Below, piece by piece: positions 9,145 through 17,314 of a stretch of 17,314 nucleotides of DNA. The DNA lies in NCBI GenBank assembly GCA_037447655.1, contig JBBHKE010002865.1, forward strand, positions 15,793 to 33,106, in the 5' to 3' direction. The position numbers and the translations under genes are program-made. The notes beneath the pieces were generated by a model. That model saw only the letters and a program-made list of their open reading frames with translations. It was not told the origin of the DNA and searched no databases. The stretch comes from Zygnema cylindricum. Taxonomy: Eukaryota > Streptophyta > Zygnematophyceae > Zygnematales > Zygnemataceae. Numbering within the stretch: the stretch's first letter is position 1; every line of letters starts with the position of its first letter.

Positions 9145-10158
9145 TTAAGCCATAAATTCTTCCTCCCCTGACTCTATGCTCTCACTTACCATTATGCCTA
9201 AGTCTGACTCACTTCCATCAAGCTTCTCTCGGTATTCCATGGGAGTTACAGATCCTTTTACATCTTTCATTTCAAATTTTTCCAGCATATTACTTATACA
9301 TTCCTTTTGAGTTAACATAATGAGTTTTTTGTTTCTGTCTCTCTCCACTTGTATTCCTAAGATATACTTTGATTCACCAAGGTCCTTCATCTCGAACCTC
9401 GACCTTAAAGCCGCTTTAATTCGATTTATTTCATCCATAAACTTGCTTATTAAAAGCAAGTCATCCATATATACTGCAATATAAAGAATCCCTTCCTCCC
9501 CTTGCAGTACATACACTGAATGATCTGAACTAATCCTTTGAAATCCTAGTCCAATAAAAAATTCATCTAGTTTTAAGTTCCATTGTCTGATGGCTTGTTT
9601 CATCCCATACAACGATTTGATTAGTTTACAAACTAAGTTTTCTTTCTTTTTCTCTACATACATCTCTAGTTGTTTCATGTAAATGGTTTCCTCTACCTCT
9701 CCATGCAGGAAGGCTGTCTTAACGTCCATCTGGTGGACTTCCATGTTTTCTATAGCAGCCAAACTTAGTAAGATTCTGACAGTGAGAAATTTGACAACCG
9801 GAGAGAAGGTTTCCTCAAAATCAAAACCTTTTTTCTAACTGTAACCTTTGCCCACAAGTTTGGCCTTGTATCTTTCGATGGTGTTGGTCAGGTTGAGCTT
9901 CACTTTGAACACCCATTTGTTGTTGATGGCTTTCCTGCCCGGAGGAAGATCCACCAGCTCCCACGTCTGCGCCTCCATGATGGACTTCATTTCGTCATTT
10001 ACCGCCTTGATCCATTGATTTCTCTCCGGTGATAAGAAGGCCTCCTGAATTGTTAACGGTTCCGTTGTAGCTGCAGAGAAAGCAAAATGTGAGCTTGCTT
10101 GCATACGGCTGCTGGTTTTTCTTCCCCTCGGAAATTCTGACGCTGAAATCGTCGGCAA
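9145..10158 (-). pseudogene. Reverse transcriptase domain of the longer copy, broken
   Basis: The N-terminal part (10158-9835) shows WIKAVNDEM, TWELVDLPPGRKAI, NKWVFKVK and RYKAKLVGKGY. A TAG at 9835-9837 replaces what is Gln in the second copy. After it, in the same frame, come [38 protein letters not shown] and the catalytic YMDD at 9460-9471, then FEMKDLGESKYILGIQVERD and SVTPMEY. This part (9762-9145) is open for 205 codons up to TAA. All motifs and their order are those of Ty1/copia RVT_2. With only one internal stop before the RNase H border it is the best preserved domain of the block. Odd substitutions include Met in SLYGMKQA and Ile in KQAIRQW, where the second copy has the usual Leu and Pro. 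Confidence 0.93.
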
Positions 10159-10184
10159 CCTGCTATTTGTTTTCTTGTTCTGAG

Positions 10185-10682
10185 CTATTGTAGGTGCCGA
10201 AAGTGGATCTGGATTGCTGATTCCACATGTGTAGGTTGTGTAGATGTTGTTGTTGAATCTCGTTCTATTGCAGGTGGTGCATATGGTAGAGGAACCTGTA
10301 GAGATGTAGTTGTATCTGGTGACAGTGATTGAAAATAGAGAGGGTGTGTATGCTGAAATATCACATACTCTTGTACCTTTTTTGTTTGTTCACTTTCGGT
10401 GTTTGTGAACAAATCAACCGAATCGTGTTCATCTTTCAACTCTATATTTTTACATACAATAACTTTCTTTTTCTCTAAGACATATACCGTTTAACCTTTT
10501 GCATTGTCATCATATCCCATAAAGATTCCAATTAAGCCCTTAGCTTCCATTTTCCATCTATTCTGTGATGTGTCTAAGACAAAACATTTGTTGCCAAATA
10601 CTCTAAAGTGGCTAACATCATATTTCAAGCCTGTCCAGATTTCATAGGGTGTAGTCTCAACTGATCTAGATGCAATTCTGTT
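10185..10682 (-). pseudogene. Integrase C-terminal part and IN-RT linker, longer copy
   Basis: Minus-strand pieces include TPYEIWTGLKYDVSHFRVFG and KCFVLDTSQNRWKMEAKGLIGI, then GYDDNAKG, a TAA at 10491-10493, and then VYVLEKKKVIVCKNIELKDE. These match the region after the integrase core in copia polyproteins (the GYRVY-type strand motif). From 10439 an open frame rich in Ser, Thr, Pro and Gln runs to a TAG at 10185-10187. It is a low-complexity linker with no known catalytic role. The linker frame is not the RT frame, so a frameshift lies between them. The second copy has the same frame offset and ends its linker frame at the same residues. Confidence 0.8.
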
Positions 10683-11578
10683 TTAAATATAAACCGCACA
10701 GTTGAGTGCTTCAGCCCAGAATTTCAAATCTAAACCTATGTTTGCAAGCATAGATCTAGCATTTTCTGTTACATTTCTATTTAGTCTTTCAGATACACCA
10801 TTCTGTTCCGGTGTGTAAGGAACTGTCAGGTTATGACAGATACCTTCATGGAAGGGAGCTCGAACTCCTTTGAAGTATATTCTCCTCCGTTGTCCGATCT
10901 TAGTGCCAAGATCAGAACTCCATGCAGCTTTTCTGCTCATGCCTTGTAGTGTTTGAAGTGTGTAAACACTTCACTCTTGTGCTGCATAAAGTACACTCTT
11001 GTGAACCTCGCGTAGTCATCAGTGAATGTAACCATATAGTGAACACCACCAGCTAAAAGAACTTGTGATGGACCGAGAACATCCGAGTGGATAAGTTGTA
11101 GAATTTTGTTCGATCTGTGGTCAGATTGTTGTGGAAAAGGTAATCTGTGAATCTTTCCAAGAGAGCATCCATCATATGATTTCACAGGTTGAGAAGTAAG
11201 AGAAACACCCTCAACCTTTCCTGAATTCACCATCTTTTGTAAGCTATCATAATTGACATGGCATAATCTCTTATGCCATAACTCATTGACAGATGATACA
11301 CTGGAATAGAGAACATCATTTTCTTTGTATTCAGCCATATCCATCCTATACATCTTGCTTGCATCTCTAGTTCCTGTCACTGCATCTTTATCTAGCTTGT
11401 TACCAACCTGCCTTCCTCCTTTGAGGATTACATAAAAGCCTTTGCTCTCTACCAAGGAAGTAGAAAACAGATTCTTTTTGAATTCTGATACATATAACAC
11501 ATTGTGGAGAGTTCTTTCTACAGACTTTCCCCCCACAACTACCATTAAGGATACATCACTCTGTGCTGAAGTCTGCAC
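10683..11578 (-). pseudogene. Integrase (zinc-binding and catalytic core), broken
   Basis: The frame from 11578 opens with the end of protease (HNVLYV), then the HHCC-type zinc finger LWHKRLCHVN (His codons at 11273-11275 and 11258-11260) and YDGCSLGK, where the first Cys of the CXXC pair is Tyr (11174-11176). The core follows: HSDVLGP (first Asp, 11081-11083), TFTDDYARF, RSDNGGEY (second Asp, 10892-10894) and NGVSERLNR (Glu, 10788-10790). A TGA follows HFKHYKA near 10937, and the frame shifts by one base between the second Asp and the Glu. With that base restored the spacing is the family's D-35-E. The domain would insert element cDNA into the host genome, but this copy could not make it. 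Confidence 0.9.
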
Positions 11579-11973
11579 ACTCTACGGCAGGCATTGTAGA
11601 TGTTCCTGGAAGTTGTCGCCTTGATGTTGGAAAAATTGGACTTGTTCCAACACATGTGTGCCGAGGCTCCGGTATCGATGCTCCATCCTGTATGTTTTTG
11701 ACCTTCCATAGCTGGCGCCATTGCGAATAATACTGCATCTTCGCCTTCAGCATAAGACAATGGATCATCCTCTTCAGTTGCAGAACTTGAGAAAAGAGCA
11801 GTTCCCCAAGAAGAGTTTCCAGCAAAGCCCTTATGATGTGGGCTCCGCTGCTAGCGTGGACGATATAATCCTGTTTCATTTGCCATTTTCAGCTTCGAAC
11901 AGTACCTGTATCCATGTCCATTTTCAGAGCAGTAAAAGCAAGTAGTAGACTGTCTCTTTGGCCTATTGTTATA
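11579..11973 (-). pseudogene. Nucleocapsid and protease region, longer copy
   Basis: Minus-strand reading after a TAG at 11974-11976 gives a basic stretch (NRPKRQ), the CCHC knuckle CFYCSENGHGYRYC, a second TAG at 11851-11853, then a stretch with EEDDPLSYAEGEDAVLF and the protease active site WSIDTGASAHM (catalytic Asp codon 11674-11676). The frame is lost near 11575-11590, where it passes to the frame that carries the flap-side HNVLYV and the integrase. Protease cleaves the Gag-Pol chain into working parts in this family. The region is recognisable but cannot be translated through. Confidence 0.88.
11899..11940 (-). other. CCHC zinc knuckle of Gag nucleocapsid
   Basis: CFYCSENGHGYRYC fits C-X2-C-X4-H-X4-C exactly. 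This motif binds the element RNA during packaging in copia and retroviral Gag proteins. All four zinc ligands are intact although stops flank it on both sides. Confidence 0.92.
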
Positions 11974-12620
11974 CTAATTCAGATTCTGATTCCTATCCTG
12001 ATTTTTGTTCTGATTAAGTAAAGTTTTTCTGTCAAAATCTGTGTTCAAAGCTTCTACCTTTCTCTCTCCCTGAAGTATTTTAGTAGTTGCTTCATCTTGT
12101 AAGATCAGATTGTATACTAGTTGAAATGTCCAGCTAGACTTATCATGAGTTTTCAGCTTGACAAACACTCTTTTCATGTTACTAGGGAGTCCTCTAACAA
12201 GTAAAGGTGCCAGCTGGAACTCAGGAAATGAGCCACCAGCTGACGAATGTGCATCAATAAGAGCCAAAAAGTTATCACAATATTCCACCATACTCCCCCC
12301 GGAGTATTTATATTCCCAGATTTGTCCAGCCACCAGAAGTTCCTCCTAGACATTAGATTTCTCAAAAGCAATTTTTAGTGATTCCCAAATTTCTTTTGCT
12401 TTCTTCATTTTGAGCTGAGACATAACCAAATTCTATGAGATGCACAGGATCAGATTGCTTCGCGCCAAAGACTTTTCTTCGCCCACGTCGGTTCTGTTTC
12501 ATCTAAAGTACCATCAAAGACCCCCAATAAATCAGCAGTTTCAAATGTGGATTCAACAATTGCTGCCCAGTATGCATACTTTTGGCCATTGAATATGGGA
12601 ATTCTTGATGAAATTTCCAT
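11974..12620 (-). pseudogene. Gag capsid-like region of the longer copy
   Basis: From the ATG at 12620-12618 the frame reads MEISSRIPIFNGQKYAYW, the usual opening of copia Gag (I-P-x-F-N/D-G-x-x-Y-x-x-W), to TGA at about 12450. One base off, KAKEIWESLKIAFEKSNV follows to a TAG, then EYKYSGGSMVEYCDNFLALI, LLVRGLPSNM and a charged, Asn/Gln-rich tail ending at TAG 11974-11976. The VEYCDNFLALID and LVRGLP signatures are those of the UBN2-type gag domain that forms virus-like particles. There are at least one frameshift and two stops. The frame before the ATG stays open back across the LTR border to 12686, so a longer N terminus is possible. Confidence 0.85.
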
Positions 12621-12624
12621 AACC
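12617..12624 (-). other. Candidate primer-binding site, half-tRNA type (GGTTATGG)
   Basis: Directly after the LTR end ...ACAACA the minus strand reads GGTTATGG, the complement of CCAUAACC in the anticodon loop of initiator Met tRNA. In Drosophila copia the primer is known to be a 5' half of that tRNA, pairing next to the LTR, and I recall the same LTR-PBS border there. Pairing ends after 8 bases, short for a primer site. The usual plant copia site (TGGTATCAGAGC) is not present here. The ATG inside the site is also the first gag ATG. Confidence 0.5.
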
Positions 12625-12915
12625 TGTTGTTCTACAACCACACTAGCAGGAGAAGACCGAGCAGTAGTAGTAGTGGAAGTAGACTTCTAAAACAGAAGCT
12701 ATCAAGCACCTTACTCAACAGCCAACTTCAAGATGCCAAAGAGTGCAACTCCAATTCTGCATAACAGTAGTAAACACAGTGTACAATCACTCCTCAAAGA
12801 TTCACCTCAATTGATCCAGTCAACCATAAGATATTCACACTGCAGATTCACAAAAACTGCCTTAGTTAATTAATATCCCAAGACTTTGATAGTCACAATT
12901 TGTCTAAGTCCAAAA

Positions 12916-12922
12916 CTATATA
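12916..12922 (-). promoter_or_regulatory. Candidate LTR TATA box (TATATAG), shared LTR
   Basis: Same TATATAG and same adjoining inverted repeat (TACTCA-CAG-TGAGTA) as in the other LTR. If used, transcription of the longer copy would start a few tens of bases lower, giving an R-U5 leader of roughly 260 bases before gag. Confidence 0.4.
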
Positions 12923-12963
12923 CTCACAGTGAGTATCTATTGGTCACACTAATTTAAGTGACT

Positions 12964-13027
12964 GTACTACAGTAATCTCCTATGCTGCGACAAAGTACTA
13001 AAACTGTACTTACTATTCTAAGAGTAC
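12964..13027 (-). promoter_or_regulatory. GTAC cluster in the shared LTR
   Basis: GTAC at 12964, 12995, 13006 and 13024. The one at the second position in the other LTR is changed to GTAA here. Spacing to the TATA box is the same as in the other LTR. Confidence 0.38.
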
Positions 13028-13593
13028 TTCCAAAACCTAATTGTGTCGTTTCTCTAAATCTAAATAGTGCGACACTATTTTAAATTAGCTAAACTACAAA
13101 TCTTTGTTTCCAGATATTTACAAATAGAAGACCGTACATTAAATGTTCTTGGCCCTTAGTCAGCAGTGGTCCATAGCATCTGGCTGACTTTTGTCGTGTA
13201 CTACCAAGCACGTGGTACCGTCCAAGTGTGCTTCGTCATTTGTGGTCCCTTCTGAATCGCGTCCGTCAATTCGATATCAATCAATGGCCCTTCTTGGCTG
13301 ATCGTACCATACTTTTCTAGATATGCGGTTTGTGTTCTGTTCGTCCGATTTTGTCAATCTGCTCGTTAATCTCTTGACACGTGTAACTAGTCATTCGCGC
13401 TACTCCGTGAAACCTGCAACACCTTTTTCTTGCCGACGCGTGTCCAGCTGGCCGTACAGTACACTCTCTTAATCTTTTATTACTGTAACACTATTTGGGG
13501 TAAGTATTACACGTTTTCATTTCCCAAAATATTCTAAGTCCTTAATTCCTCCTCCCAACTCTATCTACTGAGTAAATATTTCCAATTTCAACA

Positions 13594-13604
13594 CTCCCCT
13601 AAAT
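13594..13604 (-). other. Polypurine tract of the truncated copy
   Basis: Minus-strand ATTTAGGGGAG abuts the LTR start TGTTGAAATT. Its presence next to an LTR that also serves as the 5' LTR of another element shows that the two internal regions share this LTR. Confidence 0.82.
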
Positions 13605-13616
13605 CTTTAGACTCAG

Positions 13617-14272
13617 TCACTCACTCAGCCCAATAGCCTTTCTACAAAACTGCAACTTAGGAGCGAAAAGGGTTTGGTTAGCATGTCACCAACCATTTTC
13701 TCATCCGGTAAATAACACAATTTTAACACGCTTGCAAGCACATTTCTCTCACAAAATAAAGTCTGACATCCATATGCTTGATTTTAAATGATGACTCAGG
13801 TTAGTAGCAATAGCAATGGATGCTTGATTGTCACACCAAATAATCTGTGGACCTATCTGCATGTATCCGAGTTCTTGCAAAATGGACTTAACCCATAGGA
13901 GTCTTTAAGTGCAAAAGCTGCTGCCATGTACTCTAACTCCATTGTAGACTATGTTGTAACCTTTTGCTGCTTACTGCTCCTGCAACAAGTTTCATCTCCG
14001 AATTTTAGGACGAAGCCAGTTTTGGATTTTCGGCTTGGCATATCCCTATAGCTGGCGTCACTCCAAGTCTGCATTTTCACTTCTCCTCCGCCAAGTATTA
14101 ACTTAAGATCTCGAGGGCCTGCAAGGTATCTCAAAACTCTTTTTGCAGCTTCCCAGTCTTCCCTTTTAGGATTCTCAAGACTTCTACTTAGGACTCCTAC
14201 AGCTGTTGCAATGTTAGGTCTTGTAAAATTCATGAAGTATATGAGACTTCCCACTACCTGTCTATACAGATT
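13617..14272 (-). pseudogene. RNase H domain of the truncated copy, broken
   Basis: An open stretch from 14254 to 13949 shows GSLIYFMNFTRPNIATAVG, LSRSLENPKREDWEAAKRVL, TWSDASYRDMPSRKSKTG and SSKQQKVTT, then a TAG (13949-13951) where the longer copy has a Gln codon. Beyond it STMELEYMAAAFALK continues in frame, then frameshifts, and the C-terminal KPLP-type segment runs to TGA at 13617-13619. It is better preserved than its counterpart at 8480-9144 in the N-terminal half, for example keeping TRPNIA where the other has TSLDIT. The upstream TAA is shared with the longer copy. Confidence 0.88.
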
Positions 14273-15312
14273 TTAAGCCATAAATTCTTCCTCCCCTGAC
14301 TCTAGGCTCTCACTAACCATTAAGCCTGAGTCTAACTCACTTCCATCAAGCTTCTGTTGGTATTCCATAGGAGTTACAGATCCTTTTACATCTTTCATTT
14401 CAAATTTTTCCAGCATATTACTTATTGCTTCCTTTTTTGGTTAACATAATGAGTTTTCTATTTTTGTCTCTCTTTACTTGTATTCCTAAGATATACTTAG
14501 ATTCACCAAGGTCCTTCATCTCGAACCTCGACCTTAAAGCCGCTTTAACTCGATTTATTTCATCCATAAACTTGTTTATTAAAAGCAAGTCATCCATATA
14601 AACAACAATATAAAGAATCCCTTCCTCCCTTGCAGTTCATACACTGAATGATCTGAACTAATCTTTTGAAATCCTAGTCTAATAAAAAATTCATCTAGTT
14701 TTAAGTTCCATTGTCTGGGGGCTTGTTTTAGCCCATACAACGATTTTATTAGTTTACAAACTAAGTTTTCTTTCGTTTTCTCTGCATACATCTCTGGTTG
14801 TTTCATGTAAATTGTTTCCTCTACCTCTCTATCCAAGAAGGCTGTCTTAACGTCCATCTAGTGGACTTCCATGTTTTCTATAGCAGTTAGAGTTAGTAAG
14901 ATTTTGACAGTGTGAAATTTGACAACCGGAGAGAAGGTTTCCTCAAAATCAAAACCTTCTTTCTGATTGTAACCTTTGGCCACAAGTTTGGCCTACTATC
15001 TTTTGATGGTGTTGGTCGGGTTGAGCTTCACTTTGAGCACCCATTTGCTGCCGATGGCTTTCCTGCCCGGAGGAAGATCCACCAGCTCCCACGTCTACGC
15101 CTCCATGATGGACTTCATTTCGTCATTTACCGCCTTGATCCATTGATTTCTCTCCGATGATGAGAAGGCCTCCGAATTGTTAACTGTTACGTTGTAGCTG
15201 CAGAGAAAGCAAAATGTGAGCTTGCTTGCAGACGGCTGCTGGATCTTCTTCCCCCCGGAAATTGTGACGCTGAAATCGTCGGAAACTTGCTATTTGTTTT
15301 TTCTGTTCTGAG
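14273..15312 (-). pseudogene. Reverse transcriptase domain of the truncated copy, broken
   Basis: Motifs seen: GRKAIGSKWVLKVKLNPTN, two adjacent TAG codons at 14993-14998 where the other copy reads Tyr-Lys, [23 protein letters not shown], a TAG at 14858-14860 (Gln in the other copy), then MDVKTAFLDREVEETIYM and SLYGLKQAPRQWNLKLDEF (14857-14700). A frameshift near 14625 moves YMDD (14589-14600) to another frame, and FEMKDLGESKYILGIQVKRD follows. It ends at TAA 14273-14275. Its private breaks lie at different places from those of the longer copy, so the two decayed separately after the common lesions. Confidence 0.9.
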
Positions 15313-15753
15313 CTATTGCAAGTGCCGAAAGTGGATCTGGATTGCTGGTTCCATATGTGTAGGTTGTGTAGATGTTGGTGATAAATCTCGTTCTATTGCA
15401 GGTGCTGCATGTGGTAGAGGAACCTGTGGAGATGTAGTTGTATCCGGTGACAGTGACTGAAAATAGAGAGGGTGTGTATGCTGAAATATCACATACTCTT
15501 GTACCTTTTCTGTTTGTTCACTTTTGGTGTTTGTGAACAAATCAACCGAATCCTGTTCATCTTTCAACTGTATATTTTTACATACAATAACTTTCTTTTT
15601 CTCTAAGCATATACCCTATAACCTTTTGCATTGTCATCCTATCACATAAAGATTCTAGGTAAGCCCTTAGCTTCCATTTTCCATCTAGTCTGCGATGTGT
15701 TTAAGACAAAACATTTGCTGCCAAATACTCTAAAGTGGCTAACATCCGGTTTC
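15313..15753 (-). pseudogene. Integrase-RT linker of the truncated copy; 5' break point
   Basis: An open frame (15567-15313) encodes the same Ser/Thr/Pro/Gln-rich linker as the longer copy, ending with the same FRHLQ-stop. Upstream, AKGYRVY and EKKKVIV can be read with a 1-base loss. Similarity to the longer copy (10610 region, CTAAAGTGGCTAACATC) stops at about 15749-15753, inside the integrase C-terminal part. Everything that should precede it (5' LTR, gag, protease, integrase core) is missing. Confidence 0.85.
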
Positions 15754-15758
15754 TTTTT
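15747..15758. other. Right element / satellite junction
   Basis: Element sequence gives way to TTTTTATATTGTTAACG, i.e. the middle of an A monomer, 47 bases before the next B start at 15801. With the 43 bases on the left (7429-7471) this makes 90 of the normal 101, so the block replaced or displaced only about 11 bases. A short run of pyrimidines (TTTCTTTTT) blurs the exact break point. Confidence 0.75.
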
Positions 15759-16503
15759 ATATTGTTAACGCTCACAAAAATATTTTAAAAAAACCCTAAA
15801 CAATGTTTCTAACACAAATTTGAGCTTGCGCTTACAAAGATATTTGTAACAAACAACGTTTAATGTTCGCGGTCAAAAAAAGAGGAAAAATATTCTCCAT
15901 GTTTATAACACAAGTTTGTGTTTGCGCTTAAAATAATAGTGGTTACAAACACTTTATATTTTTAAAGCCCACAGAAATAAATAAATAAAAACCTAAACCA
16001 TGTTTCTAAAAAAAAATTGAGTTTGCACTAACAATGATTTTTGTAACAAAAAATGTTTATTGTTCGCCGTCACAAAAAGAGGTAAAATAAACTTCGAACC
16101 ATGTTGATAACACAAGTTTGTGTTTGCGCTAAAATCAATACTAGTAACAAAAACTTTATATTGTTAACGCTCAAAAAAAAATAAAAAATAAAACCCTAAA
16201 CTATTTTTCTAACACAAATTTGAGTTTGCGCTAACAAAGATATTTGTAACAAACAACGTTTATTGTTCACATTCACAAAAAGAGGTAAAATAAATCTTGA
16301 TCCATGTTTATAACACAAGTTTTTGTTTGCGTTAACAACAATAGTGGTCACAAACACTTTATATTTTTAACGCTCACAAAAATAAATAAAAAAAAACCCT
16401 AAACCATGTTTCATACACAAATTTGAGTTTGCGCTTACAAAGATAATTGTAACAACATCTTTTATTGTTCGCATTCAAAAATAGAGGTAAAATAAACTTC
16501 GAA

Positions 16504-16568
16504 CCATGTTTATAACACAAGTTTTTGTTTGCGCTAGCGCTCACAAAAATAGTTAAAAAAAACCCTAA
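16504..16568. repeat. Short A monomer (65 bp) with a new GCGCTAGCGC palindrome
   Basis: About 36 bases are missing between GCGCTA and GCTCAC, fusing the two into GCGCTAGCGC (16531-16540), a perfect 10-bp palindrome. The short GC-rich words on each side suggest deletion by slippage or end joining at microhomology. Confidence 0.75.
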
Positions 16569-16945
16569 CCATTTTTCTAACTTAAATTTGAGTTTCAGCA
16601 AACAAAGATATTTGTAACAAAAAACGTTTAATGTTCGCGGTCACAAAAAGAGGTAAAATAAACCTTGAACCATGTTTATAACACAAGTTTGTGTTTGCGC
16701 TAACAACAAGAGTGGCAACAAACTCTTTATATTGTTAACGCTCACAAAAATAGTTTAAAAAAACCCTAAACCGTGTTTCTTACACAAATTTGAGTTTACG
16801 CTAACAAAGATATTTGTAACAAACAACGTTTATTGTTTGCCGTCAAAAAAAAGGTTAAAATAAACTCCCATCCATGTTTATAATACAAGTTTGTGTTTGC
16901 GCTAACAAAATATTGGTAACAAACACTTAATGTTTTAACGCTCAC

Positions 16946-16962
16946 AAAAAAAAAAAAAAAAA
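16946..16962. repeat. 17-A run in an A monomer
   Basis: The A-rich part between CTCAC and the telobox is a pure run of 17 A here, longer than in any other unit of the window. It is the slippage-prone section of the monomer. Confidence 0.85.
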
Positions 16963-17314
16963 TCCTAAACTATGTTTCTAACACAAATTTGAGTTTGCGC
17001 TAACAAAGACATTTGTAACAAACAACGTTTATTGTTCACATTCACAAAAAGAGGTAAAATAAATCTTGAACCATGTTTATAACACAAATTTTTGTTTGCG
17101 CTAACAATAATAGTGGTAACAAACACTTTATAATGCTAACGTTCACAAAAATGATTAAAAAAAACCCTAAACCATGTTTCTAACACAAATTTGAGTTTGC
17201 GCTAACAAAGACATTTGTAACAAAAAAGGTTTATTCTTCGCGGTCACAAAAAGAGGTAAAATAAATCTTGAACCATGTTTATAACACAAGTTTGTGTTTG
17301 CGCTAACAATAATA

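Larger units (their letters stand above)
12625..13593 (-). repeat. Shared LTR between the two copies, ~969 bp
   Basis: It begins TGTTG and ends CAACA on the plus strand, a perfect 5-bp terminal inverted repeat, and is bordered by the candidate primer site (below 12625) and a polypurine tract (above 13593). It acts as 5' LTR for the longer copy and 3' LTR for the truncated one. Against the LTR at 7472-8456, the first ~200 bases (12625-12830) differ at about 13% of positions by my count, the next ~250 at about 5%. The Gag-frame ATG of the other LTR is AAG here (12684-12686). Confidence 0.9.
7472..15753 (-). mobile_element. Tandem, 5'-truncated Ty1/copia LTR retrotransposon block
   Basis: On the minus strand the order is partial internal region, LTR, complete internal region, LTR. 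The longer copy has gag, CCHC knuckle, protease, integrase, reverse transcriptase, RNase H in the Ty1/copia order (integrase before RT). The partial copy keeps only the end of the integrase-RT linker, RT and RNase H. The LTR at 12625-13593 serves both: it is the 5' LTR of the longer copy and lies directly after the polypurine tract of the partial copy. One LTR plus internal region repeats with a period of about 5.15 kb. The copies differ by roughly one base in twenty by eye in the coding parts. All reading frames are broken, so the block is not autonomous. Flanking satellite on both sides belongs to one A monomer. Confidence 0.93.
15754..17314. repeat. Right satellite array, same 202-bp dimer
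   Basis: Seven to eight further A/B dimers in the same orientation and phase as the left array, running off the window end. Variants include CACATTCACAAAAAGAGG in B units (16270 and 17040) and A-rich length changes. Open frames here are chance. No gene is seen. Confidence 0.97.

Noticed and set aside
12690-12730. Degenerate standard primer site: minus-strand GGTGCTTGATAGCTTCTG, loosely like TGGTATCAGAGC
   Set aside because: The match is poor, no LTR end lies next to it, and homology between the two LTRs continues through it to TGTTG at 12625. Kept as an alternative only if relatives show the LTR ends here.
14912-15160. Plus-strand 82-codon frame, and others antisense to gag (11442-11624, 11721-11945, 12158-12349)
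   Set aside because: All are shadows of the minus-strand retroelement coding regions, which carry recognisable copia motifs.
13594-15753. Second copy as an independent, nested insertion
   Set aside because: There is no satellite or second LTR between the copies, the LTR at 12625-13593 joins both internal regions directly, and orientation and phase agree with a shared-LTR tandem.
1-17314. True telomere tract or subtelomere
   Set aside because: Only single CCCTAAA units occur, one per dimer. There is no run of consecutive telomere repeats.
1-17314. tRNA, rRNA or other structured RNA genes
   Set aside because: No tRNA A/B boxes with a cloverleaf and no rRNA-like conserved blocks were seen. 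The tRNA-related 8 bases at 12617 are complementary to a tRNA, not a tRNA gene.

Overview
The window is eukaryotic, repeat-only DNA with no host gene that I can support. About nine kilobases (1-7471 and 15754-17314) are an AT-rich tandem satellite. The remaining 8.3 kb (7472-15753) is a decayed Ty1/copia LTR retrotransposon block on the minus strand, inserted in the satellite. This is the organisation expected of centromeric, pericentromeric or other heterochromatin. The host cannot be named from the sequence. A plant would fit, because each dimer carries a telobox-like AAACCCTAAA. However, the retroelement has a half-tRNA-type primer site known best from Drosophila copia and from some fungal and algal elements, so a non-angiosperm host is also possible.

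Satellite: the basic unit is a monomer of about 101 bp. Two diverged monomer types, A and B, alternate strictly to give a dimer of about 202 bp (clean example A 3205-3305, B 3306-3406). There are roughly 37 dimers on the left and 7-8 on the right. Some dimers share private variants with others 1, 2, 3 or about 10 dimers away, which indicates local duplication and partial higher-order structure.

Retroelement, read on the minus strand (high to low coordinates): a 5'-truncated second copy (IN-RT linker, RT, RNase H; 15753-13617), a polypurine tract, an LTR shared by both copies (13593-12625), a primer-binding site, then a longer copy with gag, zinc knuckle, protease, integrase, reverse transcriptase and RNase H (12620-8480), a second polypurine tract, and a terminal LTR (8456-7472). 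All coding regions are broken by stops and frameshifts, some private to one copy and at least two shared by both. The satellite on either side belongs to one A monomer, which is only about 11 bp short, so the whole block sits at one insertion site.

The most interesting points are: the tandem shared-LTR structure truncated at its 5' end; lesions common to both copies; a primer-binding site that contains the gag ATG, with an open gag frame running back into the LTR; a GTAC-rich cluster upstream of the LTR TATA box; and dyad symmetries in the satellite monomer.
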